From NCBI GenBank assembly GCA_002280555.1, contig NCEE01000010.1, positions 201,962-265,961 on the forward strand: a stretch of DNA of 64,000 nt, in the 5' to 3' direction. The DNA is from Sphingomonas sp. 32-62-10 (GTDB taxonomy: Bacteria > Pseudomonadota > Alphaproteobacteria > Sphingomonadales > Sphingomonadaceae). Positions 8,053-16,418 of the stretch are shown here, piece by piece. The position numbers and the translations under genes are program-made. A model generated the notes under the pieces. It saw only the letters and a list, made by a program, of their open reading frames with translations. It did not search any database and was not told the origin of the DNA. Within the stretch, counting starts at the first letter, position 1. Every line of letters begins with the position of its first letter.

Positions 8053-8878
8053 GGTGCGGCGCGTCGATCATCTTGCCATCCAGGCTGAGCGCGCCCGCGT
8101 CGGGATGGGCGGCGAACAGATCGACGATCGCCTGCGCGCGGGCGATCTCCTCGGCGCTAGGTGAAAATGCAGCGTTGATCACTGGCACCTGAGACGGGTG
8201 GATCGCCATCATGCCGGTAAAGCCATCGCGTCGCCCCTGCACAGCATAGGCTTCCAATCCGACGAGATCGCGGAAATCGGGATAGACCGTTTCGATCGCG
8301 GCGACGCCTGCGGCATGCGCGCCGAACAGGGTAAGCGACCGGGCGAGCTGGTAAGGCGCTGTGTAGCTGCCATCTGATTCGCGTGATGTGCTCGCGCCAA
8401 TCGCTGCGGGCAGATCCTCCGCCCCCCAGGTCAGCCCGCAAAGTCGCGGCGTGACCCCGCCATAGCTGCCGAGCGCGAACACCGCTGCTGGCGTTTCGGT
8501 GGCAATCGGCAGGATCAGCATGTCGCCCGACAGGCGCTTGTCGAGTGCAGCGAGCGATGCGCCACCTTCCGCCTTGGGGAGAACGATACCGTCGGGATTG
8601 GCGCGCAGCACGGCGGCGAGATCATCATCCGCGAGCCCCGAATCGAGCGGGTTGATGCGCACGAACAGTAATTGGCGGCGCGGTTCGGCCAGAAACGCCA
8701 CCACTGCCGATCTTGCAGCAGATTTGGCCGCGACCGTCACCGAATCCTCCAGATCGAGGATCAGCGCATCCGCCTCCAGCAGCGCGGCCTTGGTCATGCG
8801 ATCCGGCCGATCACCGGGCACGAACAACAATGACCGTAACCGAGGCTGTGATGGCAGGGGGGGTGAGGGATCAGGCAT
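8018..8878 (-). CDS. HpcH/HpaI aldolase family, CitE-like CoA lyase
   Basis: 286 residues. It starts after a proline-rich leader with RSLLFVPGDRPDRM, then ADALILDLEDSV, VRINPLDSG, GIVLPKAEGG, a glutamate in IATETPAAV and FTGMMAIHPSQVPVIN, all marks of the CitE/malyl-CoA lyase branch of the TIM-barrel aldolases. Members cleave or form C-C bonds of citramalyl-CoA, malyl-CoA or beta-methylmalyl-CoA using a divalent metal. No citrate lyase alpha or gamma subunit is near, so this is a stand-alone CitE-like enzyme, not part of a citrate lyase complex. Confidence 0.88.
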   Translation of the reverse strand: MPDPSPPLPSQPRLRSLLFVPGDRPDRMTKAALLEADALILDLEDSVTVAAKSAARSAVVAFLAEPRRQLLFVRINPLDSGLADDDLAAVLRANPDGIVLPKAEGGASLAALDKRLSGDMLILPIATETPAAVFALGSYGGVTPRLCGLTWGAEDLPAAIGASTSRESDGSYTAPYQLARSLTLFGAHAAGVAAIETVYPDFRDLVGLEAYAVQGRRDGFTGMMAIHPSQVPVINAAFSPSAEEIARAQAIVDLFAAHPDAGALSLDGKMIDAPHLKAAKAILARA

Positions 8879-8946
8879 GGTCGCTCCTGCGGATGTCTGG
8901 ATCGGGCTAGCATAGCCAAAGTGTTGCGAGAAAGCGGTGAAACGGT

Positions 8947-8974
8947 TTGATACTTTATACCATCACATTATAAG
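8947..8974 (+). promoter_or_regulatory. candidate sigma-70 promoter of TonB receptor
   Basis: TTGATA (8947-8952), 16 bases, then TATAAG (8969-8974). The predicted transcription start (about seven bases after the -10 box) falls at 8980-8983, at the first usable start codon of the receptor gene. This would leave little or no leader. The prediction is by eye. Confidence 0.5.
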
Positions 8975-8982
8975 CGCTGTGG

Positions 8983-11148
8983 TTGGTTGGTGTGGCTTTG
9001 GGCGCGTTGGTGCCCGTGCAGGCGATTGCGGGGCCGGGAAACGCCGCCACGCCAGCGCTAGTGCCAGCAATCGACGGTGCTGCGGATGCACCCGCTGATG
9101 CCCAGTCGGGGCCGCCTGACGACATCATCATCACCGCGCCCGTCCAGCGGCGCGAGGATGAAGTGCTGCAGGGTACATCAGTGCTGAAGGGTGATGTGCT
9201 GACGCGCAGCCTGCGCCCCACGATTGGCGAGACGCTGGCGCAATTGCCCGGCGTGTCGGCGACCTCGTTCGGGCCCAATTCCTCCCGTCCGGTGCTGCGC
9301 GGCCTGCAGGGCGAGCGGATTCGCGTGCTGACCGACGGGATCGGATCGATCGACGTGTCGAATACCTCGGTCGACCACGCCGTGGCGATCAACCCCTTGC
9401 TGGCCGACCGTATCGAGGTGCTGCGCGGGCCAGCGGCGCTGCTCTATGGCTCGTCGGCGCTCGGCGGTGTCGTCAACGTCATCGATTCGCGAATCCCGCG
9501 TACCATTCCAGACGCTGGCTTCCGTCTGAATGGCATCGGCACCTATGGCAGTGCCGCCGAAGAGCGGACCGGGCAGATCGCGGGCGATGTCGCGATCGGT
9601 CGACTCGTGCTGCATGCTGATGGTTCCTACAACCGGACGGGCAATTTGCGGATCGGCGGCTTCGCGCTGACCCCGCAGCGCCGCACCGAAGCACTGGCCT
9701 CGAGCCTAGTGCCCGCCGATCCCGCTGATCCCGAGCCGATCGACTTCGCTGCCAATGCTGCCATCCGCGATCGGCTGCCCAACACGGCGAGCGAAACCTG
9801 GACCGCAGGCTTCGGGGCATCCTATATCGGCGATACCGGCATGATCGGCATATCCTATGGCCATTATGACAGCCTGTACGGCGTACCGATCCGCTATGCG
9901 ACACAAGTCGGCGAGGGGCAGGAAGCACCCCGGCTCGATATCGTCCAGAACCGCGTCGATCTGCGCGCCGAGGTGGAAACCGGCGGCGGATATCTCGATC
10001 GAATCAAATTCCGCGCGGGGCATGCGACCTATCGCCATTTCGAACTGGAACCCGACGGCGAGATCGCCACACGGTTCTTCAACAACGGGTTTGAGGGGCG
10101 GCTGGAACTCGTTCAGGCGAAGCGTGGTATGTGGTCGGGCGCATCGGGCGTCCAGTATTTCAACCGCCAGTTCAATGTCGACGGTGAGGAGGCGTTCCTG
10201 CCGCGCAGCGAGACCAACCAGACCGGTCTGTTCACGCTCCAGCAGCTTGATTTCGGGCGCTTCAAGGCAGAAGCTGGTGCGCGGTACGAATTCACCGATC
10301 TATCCGCGCGGACGGTCGACGGCGATCTTCGCTTCTTTGGTGGCCGACGTGACTTTGGGGCGTTTTCGGGGTCGCTCGGGGGTTCTTATGGATTGACCGA
10401 GGGGCTGCGGGCGGGCCTGAACCTATCATATACCGAACGCGCGCCATCGGCCGAGGAACTCTTCGCCAATGGCGGCCATCCCGCCACGCAGGCCTATGAA
10501 CTCGGCAATCCCAATTTCCGGCTCGAACGCTCGGTCGGGATCGAGGCGACGCTCCACGCGCATGGCGAGGGCTACAGCTTCGATCTTGCCGCCTACTATA
10601 ATGATTTCACCAACTTCATTTCCGAAAATCAGGTCGATCAGTCGATCTGCGAGGCAGCCGCCGCACCGAGCGGACGCGATGTCGACTTGCCGTGCTTCCA
10701 GTTCCTGCAGGGCGACGCGCGCTATTATGGCGTAGAGGCCAAGGGATCAGTCACGCTTGGTCAGTTCGGCGAATTCAAGCTCAACGCCGATCTGCTCGGC
10801 GATTATGTGATCGCCGATCTCGCCAATCTGGGGCCATCCCCGCGCATCCCGCCCGCCCGGGTGCTCGGCGGGATCGAGGCGCAATCTGAACGGTTCAATG
10901 GCCGGGTGGAGCTGGAGCATGTCTTTGCGCAGAACCGCCTTGCGGCATTCGAAACCCGAACGGCGGATTACACCATGGTCAACGCCTCGATCGCGTTCAG
11001 CCCGTTCGGGCGTGACAGCGGGACGACATTGCTGGTCAGCGCGAACAATCTGTTCGACGTCGATGCCCGCCGTCACGCGAGCTTCCTGAAGGATTTCGCG
11101 CCACTGGCGGGCCGCGATATCCGGGTAACGGCACGCTTCGGGTTCTAG
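8983..11148 (+). CDS. TonB-dependent outer-membrane receptor, ZnuD-like
   Basis: About 721 residues. The plug domain has DDIIITAPVQRRED (TonB-box region), ETLAQLPGVSATSFGPNSSRPVLRG and DRIEVLRGPAALLYGSSALGGVVNV; the barrel ends in ...RDIRVTARFGF with the C-terminal aromatic. The overall pattern resembles the ZnuD zinc/heme receptors, including the cysteine pair in the ICEAAAAPSGRDVDLPCF loop. The frame opens just after a TAA at 8971 and has no ATG: candidates are TTG 8983 or GTG 8992, with no ribosome-binding site. The remaining signal peptide (VALGALVPVQAIA) lacks a positive start. It may be leaderless or 5'-damaged. It shares its last bases (CTAG) with the convergent galE stop. Confidence 0.88.
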   Translation: MVGVALGALVPVQAIAGPGNAATPALVPAIDGAADAPADAQSGPPDDIIITAPVQRREDEVLQGTSVLKGDVLTRSLRPTIGETLAQLPGVSATSFGPNSSRPVLRGLQGERIRVLTDGIGSIDVSNTSVDHAVAINPLLADRIEVLRGPAALLYGSSALGGVVNVIDSRIPRTIPDAGFRLNGIGTYGSAAEERTGQIAGDVAIGRLVLHADGSYNRTGNLRIGGFALTPQRRTEALASSLVPADPADPEPIDFAANAAIRDRLPNTASETWTAGFGASYIGDTGMIGISYGHYDSLYGVPIRYATQVGEGQEAPRLDIVQNRVDLRAEVETGGGYLDRIKFRAGHATYRHFELEPDGEIATRFFNNGFEGRLELVQAKRGMWSGASGVQYFNRQFNVDGEEAFLPRSETNQTGLFTLQQLDFGRFKAEAGARYEFTDLSARTVDGDLRFFGGRRDFGAFSGSLGGSYGLTEGLRAGLNLSYTERAPSAEELFANGGHPATQAYELGNPNFRLERSVGIEATLHAHGEGYSFDLAAYYNDFTNFISENQVDQSICEAAAAPSGRDVDLPCFQFLQGDARYYGVEAKGSVTLGQFGEFKLNADLLGDYVIADLANLGPSPRIPPARVLGGIEAQSERFNGRVELEHVFAQNRLAAFETRTADYTMVNASIAFSPFGRDSGTTLLVSANNLFDVDARRHASFLKDFAPLAGRDIRVTARFGF

Positions 11149-12178
11149 GAAGCCGTCCGCTCCGCGAGTTTGCGCTCCCAGGCCAGCGCATGCGTCACGA
11201 TCGTATCGAGATCGTCTAACGCTGGCCGCCAGGGGAGGGTTGCGAGGATCTTGCAGTTGTCGGCGATCAGTGCATCGGGGTCGCCCGCGCGGCGGCCTTC
11301 GTAGCACCGATCGATCGTGCGGTTGGTGACGCGGTCGACAGCATCGAGTACGTCGTTGACCGAATAGCCCCGGCCATAGCCGGCGTTCATGATGTGGCTG
11401 TCCTCGGGTTTGGCGATCAGCAGATCGAGCGCATGGACATGCGCGGCGGCGAGATCGCTGACATGGATATAGTCACGCACGCCGGTGCCGTCGGGCGTGG
11501 CAAAATCGGTGCCGAAGATCGACACGTGATCACGCTTGCCTGTCGCTGCTTCTACCGCGACCTTGATCATTTGTGTGGCGCCCGCGGTCGATTGCCCGGT
11601 CCGCCCTTCGGTATCTGCACCGGCCACGTTGTAATAGCGAAGCGCGCATAAATTCATCGTGTGCGCTGCTGCCACATCCCGCAGCATCGCGGGTGCGCCG
11701 CCGCCACATCCCGCAGCATCGCCTCAGTCATCAATTTGGAGGTGCCATAGGGATTGATCGGGCGGGTCGGGCTGTCTTCCTGCACCGGCACACTATCCGG
11801 AATGCCATAGGTGGCGGCGGTCGACGAGAAGATGAAATGCGGCACCGCGCAGGCGACCGCGCTTTCGATCAGCGCGCGGCTGGCGACGGTATTGTTGCGG
11901 TAATATTTGAGCGGATCGCTGACCGATTCAGGCACCACGACCGATCCGGCGAAGTGCATCACGGCAATTACGCCGTGATCGCGCATTGCGGCGCGGACGG
12001 CGGCATCATCCTCGATACTGGCCTCGATCAGCGTCGCGCGAGGATCGACTGCCCAGGCGAAGCCGGTCACCAGATTGTCGATCACCACCACCGGCCACCC
12101 GGCATCGAGCAGCGCCAGCACCGCGTGGCTGCCGATATAGCCTGCCCCGCCTGTTACCAGAACCGAACCCTTTTGCAT
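11145..12178 (-). pseudogene. galE: UDP-glucose 4-epimerase, frameshifted
   Basis: The N-terminal part (12178 down to about 11693) has the Rossmann motif VTGGAGYIGSH, the FAGSVVVPES loop and the active-site Ser and YGTSK tyrosine-lysine pair. The C-terminal part continues in another frame with ALRYYNVAGADTEG, GTDFATPDGTGVRDYIHVSDLA and ends at 11145. The two parts are separated by a 32-base imperfect tandem duplication encoding MLRDVAAAH twice, which shifts the frame by two. Removing one copy would restore an enzyme of normal length. The enzyme interconverts UDP-glucose and UDP-galactose for surface polysaccharides. As written, the product would be truncated and inactive. Confidence 0.88.
11661..11722. 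repeat. 32-bp imperfect tandem duplication inside galE
   Basis: Copy A 11661-11690 and copy B 11693-11722 are 30 bases each, identical except for two positions (GCTGCT versus GCCGCC on the + strand), with GG between them. The period of 32 is not a multiple of three, so it breaks the galE frame. Confidence 0.95.
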
Positions 12179-12274
12179 CGCGACCGCTCCTGTTTCGCGC
12201 GACTGCCCTAGCAAGGGTGATTGTCTGGCGCGACCCCGTGCCTATCTATCAACACAGATATTAAGGAGCCCAAC

Positions 12275-12823
12275 ATGACGACCGAAATCGCAACCTTTGC
12301 TGGCGGCTGCTTCTGGTGCACCGAAGCGGTGTTCAACGACGTGATTGGCGTTGAAAAGGTCGAAAGCGGCTATATCGGCGGATCAGTGCCCAATCCCACC
12401 TACCGCCAGGTCTGCGGCGGCGATACCGGCCATGCCGAGGCGATCCGGATTACGTTCGATGCCGATCAGCTGACCTATGGCGATCTGCTCGACATGTTCT
12501 TTGCGACGCATGACCCGACGACGCTCAACCGCCAGGGGAATGACGTGGGCACGCAGTATCGCTCGGCGATCTTCCCACATTCCGAAGAACAGCGCGTCGA
12601 AGCGATTGCCGCGATCAAGCGTGCCTCGGCCGATTGGCCCGCGCCGATCGTCACGACGATCGAGCCGCTGTCCGAATGGTATGTCGCGGAGGATTATCAC
12701 CAGGAATATTGGGGCGGCGACGGCCAGCGTAACCCCTATTGCCTCGCCGTCATCCCGCCCAAGCTCAACAAGCTCCGCAAGAGCTTTGCAGCGCGCTCGA
12801 AATCGGCGCAGACTGTCGGCTGA
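12275..12823 (+). CDS. msrA: peptide methionine-S-sulfoxide reductase A (cytosolic)
   Basis: 182 residues. The catalytic motif GGCFWC (nucleophile Cys12) is followed by GVEKVESGYIGG, GHAEAIRITFD, THDPTTLNRQGNDVGTQYRSAIF and AEDYHQEYW, all standard for MsrA. It reduces methionine-S-sulfoxide in oxidised proteins. AAGGAG lies nine bases upstream of ATG 12275, which excludes the longer frame from 12221. There is no signal peptide, in contrast to the second MsrA at 35956. It is divergent from galE. Confidence 0.96.
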   Translation: MTTEIATFAGGCFWCTEAVFNDVIGVEKVESGYIGGSVPNPTYRQVCGGDTGHAEAIRITFDADQLTYGDLLDMFFATHDPTTLNRQGNDVGTQYRSAIFPHSEEQRVEAIAAIKRASADWPAPIVTTIEPLSEWYVAEDYHQEYWGGDGQRNPYCLAVIPPKLNKLRKSFAARSKSAQTVG

Positions 12824-12861
12824 CAGGCTGCTGGGGGCGGCTGGAGGGGGGAGACTGCTGC

Positions 12862-13401
12862 ATGCTGGTGACCGAAGCGCAAGCCGATCTTCGGCGGGCG
12901 TATGTGGGCGGTGGCCCGGGTGTGCTGGTGTCGTCGGCCGTGTGGTTCATCGCCGCGTGGGTGCAGCAAACCCAGGGCATCGCTCCCGGCTTCATCGCGC
13001 TGTTCATCGGCGGCATGGCGATTTTCCCGCTCTCGAAGCTGTTGTGCCGGTTCGTGTTTCGGCGTGAAAATGAACTGTCCACCAATCCGCTCGGCTTAAT
13101 CGCACTTGAAAGCACGGTCGCGATGATCGGCGGGCTGTTCGCGGCCTGGCTGTTTCTGTCGTCAACGCCGATGCTGGTGTTTCCCATCGCGGCGATCGCG
13201 GTCGGCACGCATTACGGGGTGTTCAAGACGATCTATGGCGATCGGACCTTTTGGGTGCTGACGGCGGTGATCACGGCAATCGGCTTTGCCGATATCTACG
13301 CAGCACCAATGCGCGGCGCGACGGCATGGTCGGTCGCGGTCGTGGAACTCGTTTTTGGCCTTTATCTAGTGGCGCGTGCGATAGGGCGTAGTGCGACTTG
13401 A
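12862..13401 (+). CDS. integral membrane protein, DUF7010-like
   Basis: 179 residues with about six hydrophobic segments. It starts MLVTEAQADLRRAYVGGGPG, followed by paired helices containing GFIALFIGGMAIFPLSKLL and GLIALESTVAMIGGL. The layout resembles the uncharacterised DUF7010 membrane proteins; function unknown. A longer frame from 12739 overlaps msrA and is rejected in favour of the start 38 bases after msrA, preceded by a GGAGGGGGGAG purine run. Possibly co-transcribed with msrA. Confidence 0.75.
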   Translation: MLVTEAQADLRRAYVGGGPGVLVSSAVWFIAAWVQQTQGIAPGFIALFIGGMAIFPLSKLLCRFVFRRENELSTNPLGLIALESTVAMIGGLFAAWLFLSSTPMLVFPIAAIAVGTHYGVFKTIYGDRTFWVLTAVITAIGFADIYAAPMRGATAWSVAVVELVFGLYLVARAIGRSAT

Positions 13402-13538
13402 AGCCATCTAGAATATTGATGCGTTGAGGCACGATCTCCCGTCTTCCCGTCACCGCGAGCTTATACTAGGGTAACAGGGATGGGCTGGTAGGCGAACTTT
13501 GCTATCCACGCACGCCGTCCTCCAAAAAAACCACCCCC

Positions 13539-15674
13539 TCAAAATATCCCCAGAAACTTCTTCCGTTGTTCCTTTTTCTGGCCCTTGGTGCGGTTGCCGT
13601 TTTCCGATTTGGCGGTGGTGCCGCGGTCGACATCGTCACGCGGCGTGCCCTTGGTCGTGCGCTGCGCCGTTGCGGTGGCACCCGCCAGGATCGGCCCGCA
13701 CGCTGCGGCCTTGGCATCGCCGACATCGACAAAGGCAAGCACCGACGCGAGCGGCGTCGCCACCACACCGAGCGCCACAGCAGCACCTGCGCGCACGAAC
13801 AGATCGCTGCTGATCGGATCAATCGCAGGGGCAGCGAAGTAACCCTTCACGGCAACGGGGGACTGGGCCGACAACAGGCTGAACTTCTTGCCATCCGCGC
13901 GGAAGGACAAATCGATCGCTTCGTTGCGGAAGCTGAAGCCACCACGTCCGACCATTACGTTTTTTCGCGTATCGATCAGGATCGGATCAGCCGCCGCGAT
14001 CCCGCGTCGCACGGTGAAACCGATGAGCCCGCAATTGATCTGCACCGGTTCCTTCAGCCGACCCTGGAGCAGCTTGTAGAAATAAGTGCCGACATCGAGT
14101 TCAGAGAGCTGCACGTTGCGTGTCCAGAAACTCCCCTTGGGCAGGATGACGGCGATGCGGCCATTAGCGGTGCTGAGCGAATCATGCACGCTGTTGCCCG
14201 TGCCAGTCATCTTGATCCGCGCCTTAACCGTGCCGCTCGTCCCCGATTCCTCCACCCCGAACCCCGCAAGCAGCACGCCCATCGGCGTGGGCGACAAGCG
14301 GATATCGTAATCGGTGAACACCGGATCACGTCGGGCATTGATCGCGATATCCGAACTGACCTTGCCGCGCGCCAGATCGAACGTCAGCGGAGAGAGCGTC
14401 AGCAGCCGATCATCGAGCGTTAGAGTCATCGCAATGTTCGATACTGGCAGGCTCTTGGCGCGCACCCGCCGCACCGAATAGCGGACATCGGCGTCGAAAT
14501 TCTTGAGCGATTCGGTGCGAAGCGGCGCATCGGGGAGCAGCCGCGGGGTGCCGCCGACCTTGGTCACGGCACCGGCCCCGCCCTTGGCGGCAATCAAGTC
14601 GGGATTATAGCCGATAAACGGCGCGATATCGATGATGTCGAGCGTCCTCGTGGCGAGGGTTGCGGTGAGCAACAGGCGCGGCTCGCGCATCGTCACCGTC
14701 AGCCGCCCTGCCAGATCGCTATCGCCGAACCGCCCGGTCAATTGAGTGAAACGCCACTCACTACCTGCCTTGGTGAGGGCTGATCGCAGCCGATAGGCGC
14801 GGGTTTCAGGCACGGCGATGCCGGCGACGTCGAACAGATCGGCAATGTTGCGACCCCGGACATCGACGTTCAATTTCGCGCCCTCAAGCTCAGTCGCGCC
14901 GGGCAGCGTGCCGGTGATGTCGGCCACGGTGCGGGCGGCGCGGATGTTGATCGCGAGCTTGTTCTCACCACCGGCCATTGTCGCATTGGGTGAGAGGAGC
15001 GCGCCCGACAGCGCGAATGGCGTACCGCTCGCGGTGCCCGTCCCTGCGAATCGGATATCGTTGGTCAGCACCGTGCCCGCCGCACGAATCGTTCGCACGG
15101 CGATGTCGGCGGACAACTGATATTTGGGATCGCGGTAGCGAATCTGCGTACCCTCCACGATCGCGCGGCGGATCAGCGGGATGTCGAGCGGCTTGCCATC
15201 GGTCACGAAAGTCCAGCTGCTGCGCTGGTGTGCGCGGTCCCATTGCAGGTCGATCTTGCCGCCATCGAGATTGAGCCAGTTGAACCGCCGCTCGCCGAAC
15301 AGGAAGCTCGAGGTGGCGATATTCGAATCGATCGCGCGGGCTTCGAAGAAATTGCGCGGGCCCGCCCAGGCGGGGTTGGAAACGGTCAACCCTTCGGCAT
15401 AGAATTTGGCATCGATGATATTGAAATAGAACTGAAAATCCCCGCCAACGCGCACCTGACGCTGGCTCATCTGGCTGGCGATTCGCTCAAACGGGGTCTT
15501 CAAGAAGCGCCCCTTGGTGACGAACAAGACCACCCAGGCGAGCACGATCAGGCCGATCAGGCTGGTGACCACCGCGATGATTGCAGCAACCGGCGTACCG
15601 ATACGGATCGAACTGCCAGTCCAGCGCGGCCAAGCGCGGGTGGCCTTCCACGCCGGAAAATCATGATAACTCAT
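13539..15674 (-). CDS. AsmA-family protein
   Basis: 711 residues. One membrane helix near residues 25-53 (IGTPVAAIIAVVTSLIGLIVLAWVV) is followed by the AsmA N-terminal pattern (GRFLKTPFERIASQMSQRQVRVGGDFQF, then LNLDGGKIDLQWD) and a long beta-rich region with NGRIAVILPKGSFWTRNVQLSELDVGTY typical of the family's second conserved domain. AsmA proteins are inner-membrane-anchored periplasmic proteins of the TamB/YhdP group, thought to move phospholipids to or maintain the outer membrane. The C-terminal tail is very basic (KGQKKEQRKK). The start faces the damaged rpmI. Confidence 0.88.
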   Translation of the reverse strand: MSYHDFPAWKATRAWPRWTGSSIRIGTPVAAIIAVVTSLIGLIVLAWVVLFVTKGRFLKTPFERIASQMSQRQVRVGGDFQFYFNIIDAKFYAEGLTVSNPAWAGPRNFFEARAIDSNIATSSFLFGERRFNWLNLDGGKIDLQWDRAHQRSSWTFVTDGKPLDIPLIRRAIVEGTQIRYRDPKYQLSADIAVRTIRAAGTVLTNDIRFAGTGTASGTPFALSGALLSPNATMAGGENKLAINIRAARTVADITGTLPGATELEGAKLNVDVRGRNIADLFDVAGIAVPETRAYRLRSALTKAGSEWRFTQLTGRFGDSDLAGRLTVTMREPRLLLTATLATRTLDIIDIAPFIGYNPDLIAAKGGAGAVTKVGGTPRLLPDAPLRTESLKNFDADVRYSVRRVRAKSLPVSNIAMTLTLDDRLLTLSPLTFDLARGKVSSDIAINARRDPVFTDYDIRLSPTPMGVLLAGFGVEESGTSGTVKARIKMTGTGNSVHDSLSTANGRIAVILPKGSFWTRNVQLSELDVGTYFYKLLQGRLKEPVQINCGLIGFTVRRGIAAADPILIDTRKNVMVGRGGFSFRNEAIDLSFRADGKKFSLLSAQSPVAVKGYFAAPAIDPISSDLFVRAGAAVALGVVATPLASVLAFVDVGDAKAAACGPILAGATATAQRTTKGTPRDDVDRGTTAKSENGNRTKGQKKEQRKKFLGIF

Positions 15675-15841
15675 CGTGTATTAACCGCGGGCCTGCGCGA
15701 ACGTTCCAAGTCTCCGCTGGTTCACGCCCGGTTGCCAACCGACCAACCTTCGTCTAAGCGCCTCGTCTTTCCGCGAGTAAGAGGAACTGCCCGGCCGGTA
15801 TGGGCTGCCGTGGCCGTTCATAAATCGTCGCGCAAACAAGG

Positions 15842-15940
15842 CATAACGGCAAGTATATTCGCCAGAATCGCGGCACCAAGGTCCTGTCAAAGGCCGACAC
15901 CGCAACCGTGAAGGCCTGGGCGCCTTACGGTCTCGGTTGA
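15842..15940 (+). pseudogene. rpmI: 5'-truncated ribosomal protein L35 gene
   Basis: In frame up to TGA 15938 the sequence reads HNGKYIRQNRGTKVLSKAD...VKAWAPYGLG, a clear match to the last 32 residues of L35 (the alphaproteobacterial HNxKYIRQNRGTxV and KKWAPYGL end). Its place directly before rplT is the expected one. The first half of L35 (MPKLKTKSGVKKRF...GKRHRLIS) is absent in every frame between asmA (15674) and 15842. Reading upstream, the frame meets a TAA after nine more codons with no start codon. The 5' region appears deleted or replaced. An intact copy elsewhere, or a misassembly, cannot be excluded. Confidence 0.85.
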
Positions 15941-15957
15941 GCTAGGAGATTTAGGAA

Positions 15958-16323
15958 ATGGCACGCGTCAAACGGGGTGTAACCACCCGCGCAAAGCACA
16001 AGCGGATTCTGGAACAGGCGAAGGGCTATTATGGCCGTCGCAAGAACACGATCCGCATCGCCCGCCAGGCCGTCGAAAAGGCCGGGCAATATGCCTATCG
16101 CGATCGCAAGGTAAAGAAGCGCAGCTTCCGCGCCCTGTGGATTCAGCGCATCAACGCCGCCGTCCGCGCCGAAGGGATGACCTATGGCACGTTCATGCAT
16201 GGGCTGAAGCTGGCAGGTGTCGAACTCGACCGGAAGGTCCTGGCCGATATCGCCATGCACGAAGGCGCAGCGTTTAGCGGCATCATTGCGCAAGCAAAGG
16301 CGGCCCTGCCCCAGGCCGCCTGA
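15958..16323 (+). CDS. rplT: 50S ribosomal protein L20
   Basis: 121 residues, normal length. It starts MARVKRGVTTRAKHKRILEQ and continues KGYYGRRKNTIRIARQAVEKAGQYAYRDR, the basic N-terminal extension that binds 23S rRNA, then LWIQRINAAVR. L20 is needed for assembly of the large subunit. TAGGAGATTTAGGAA lies just before the ATG. It follows the rpmI remnant by 17 bases and precedes a hairpin and pheS. Confidence 0.98.
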   Translation: MARVKRGVTTRAKHKRILEQAKGYYGRRKNTIRIARQAVEKAGQYAYRDRKVKKRSFRALWIQRINAAVRAEGMTYGTFMHGLKLAGVELDRKVLADIAMHEGAAFSGIIAQAKAALPQAA

Positions 16324-16351
16324 GCGACCTGAAGCGCAGCACGCCAACAAG

Positions 16352-16384
16352 GGGCGCGGGTGGATTGCCACTCGCGCCCTTTTC
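16352..16384 (+). terminator. hairpin terminator or attenuator between rplT and pheS
   Basis: GGGCGCGGGTGG, loop ATTG, then CCACTCGCGCCC, followed by four to five T residues. The 12-pair stem with one mismatch is a typical intrinsic terminator. Because pheS starts only 35 bases further on, it may act as partial terminator or attenuator of pheST. Confidence 0.8.
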
Positions 16385-16418
16385 GTTATCGGGACTTCGA
16401 GAATTGGACGGAAAAACG

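Noticed and set aside
8949..8977. Zur-like box upstream of the ZnuD-like receptor
   Set aside because: The CTTTATA...TATAAGC inverted repeat has only five matching arm bases with a long spacer; it is better read as a promoter. Not close enough to a known Zur site.
13462..13482. I-SceI-like sequence (TAGGGTAACAGGGAT)
   Set aside because: Differs from the I-SceI site in length and order, and no homing endonuclease or intron is near. Chance resemblance.
15228..15911. 227-codon frame crossing the start of the AsmA gene and the rpmI remnant
   Set aside because: It is antisense to AsmA for its first half and out of frame with L35; it does not supply the missing L35 N-terminus.
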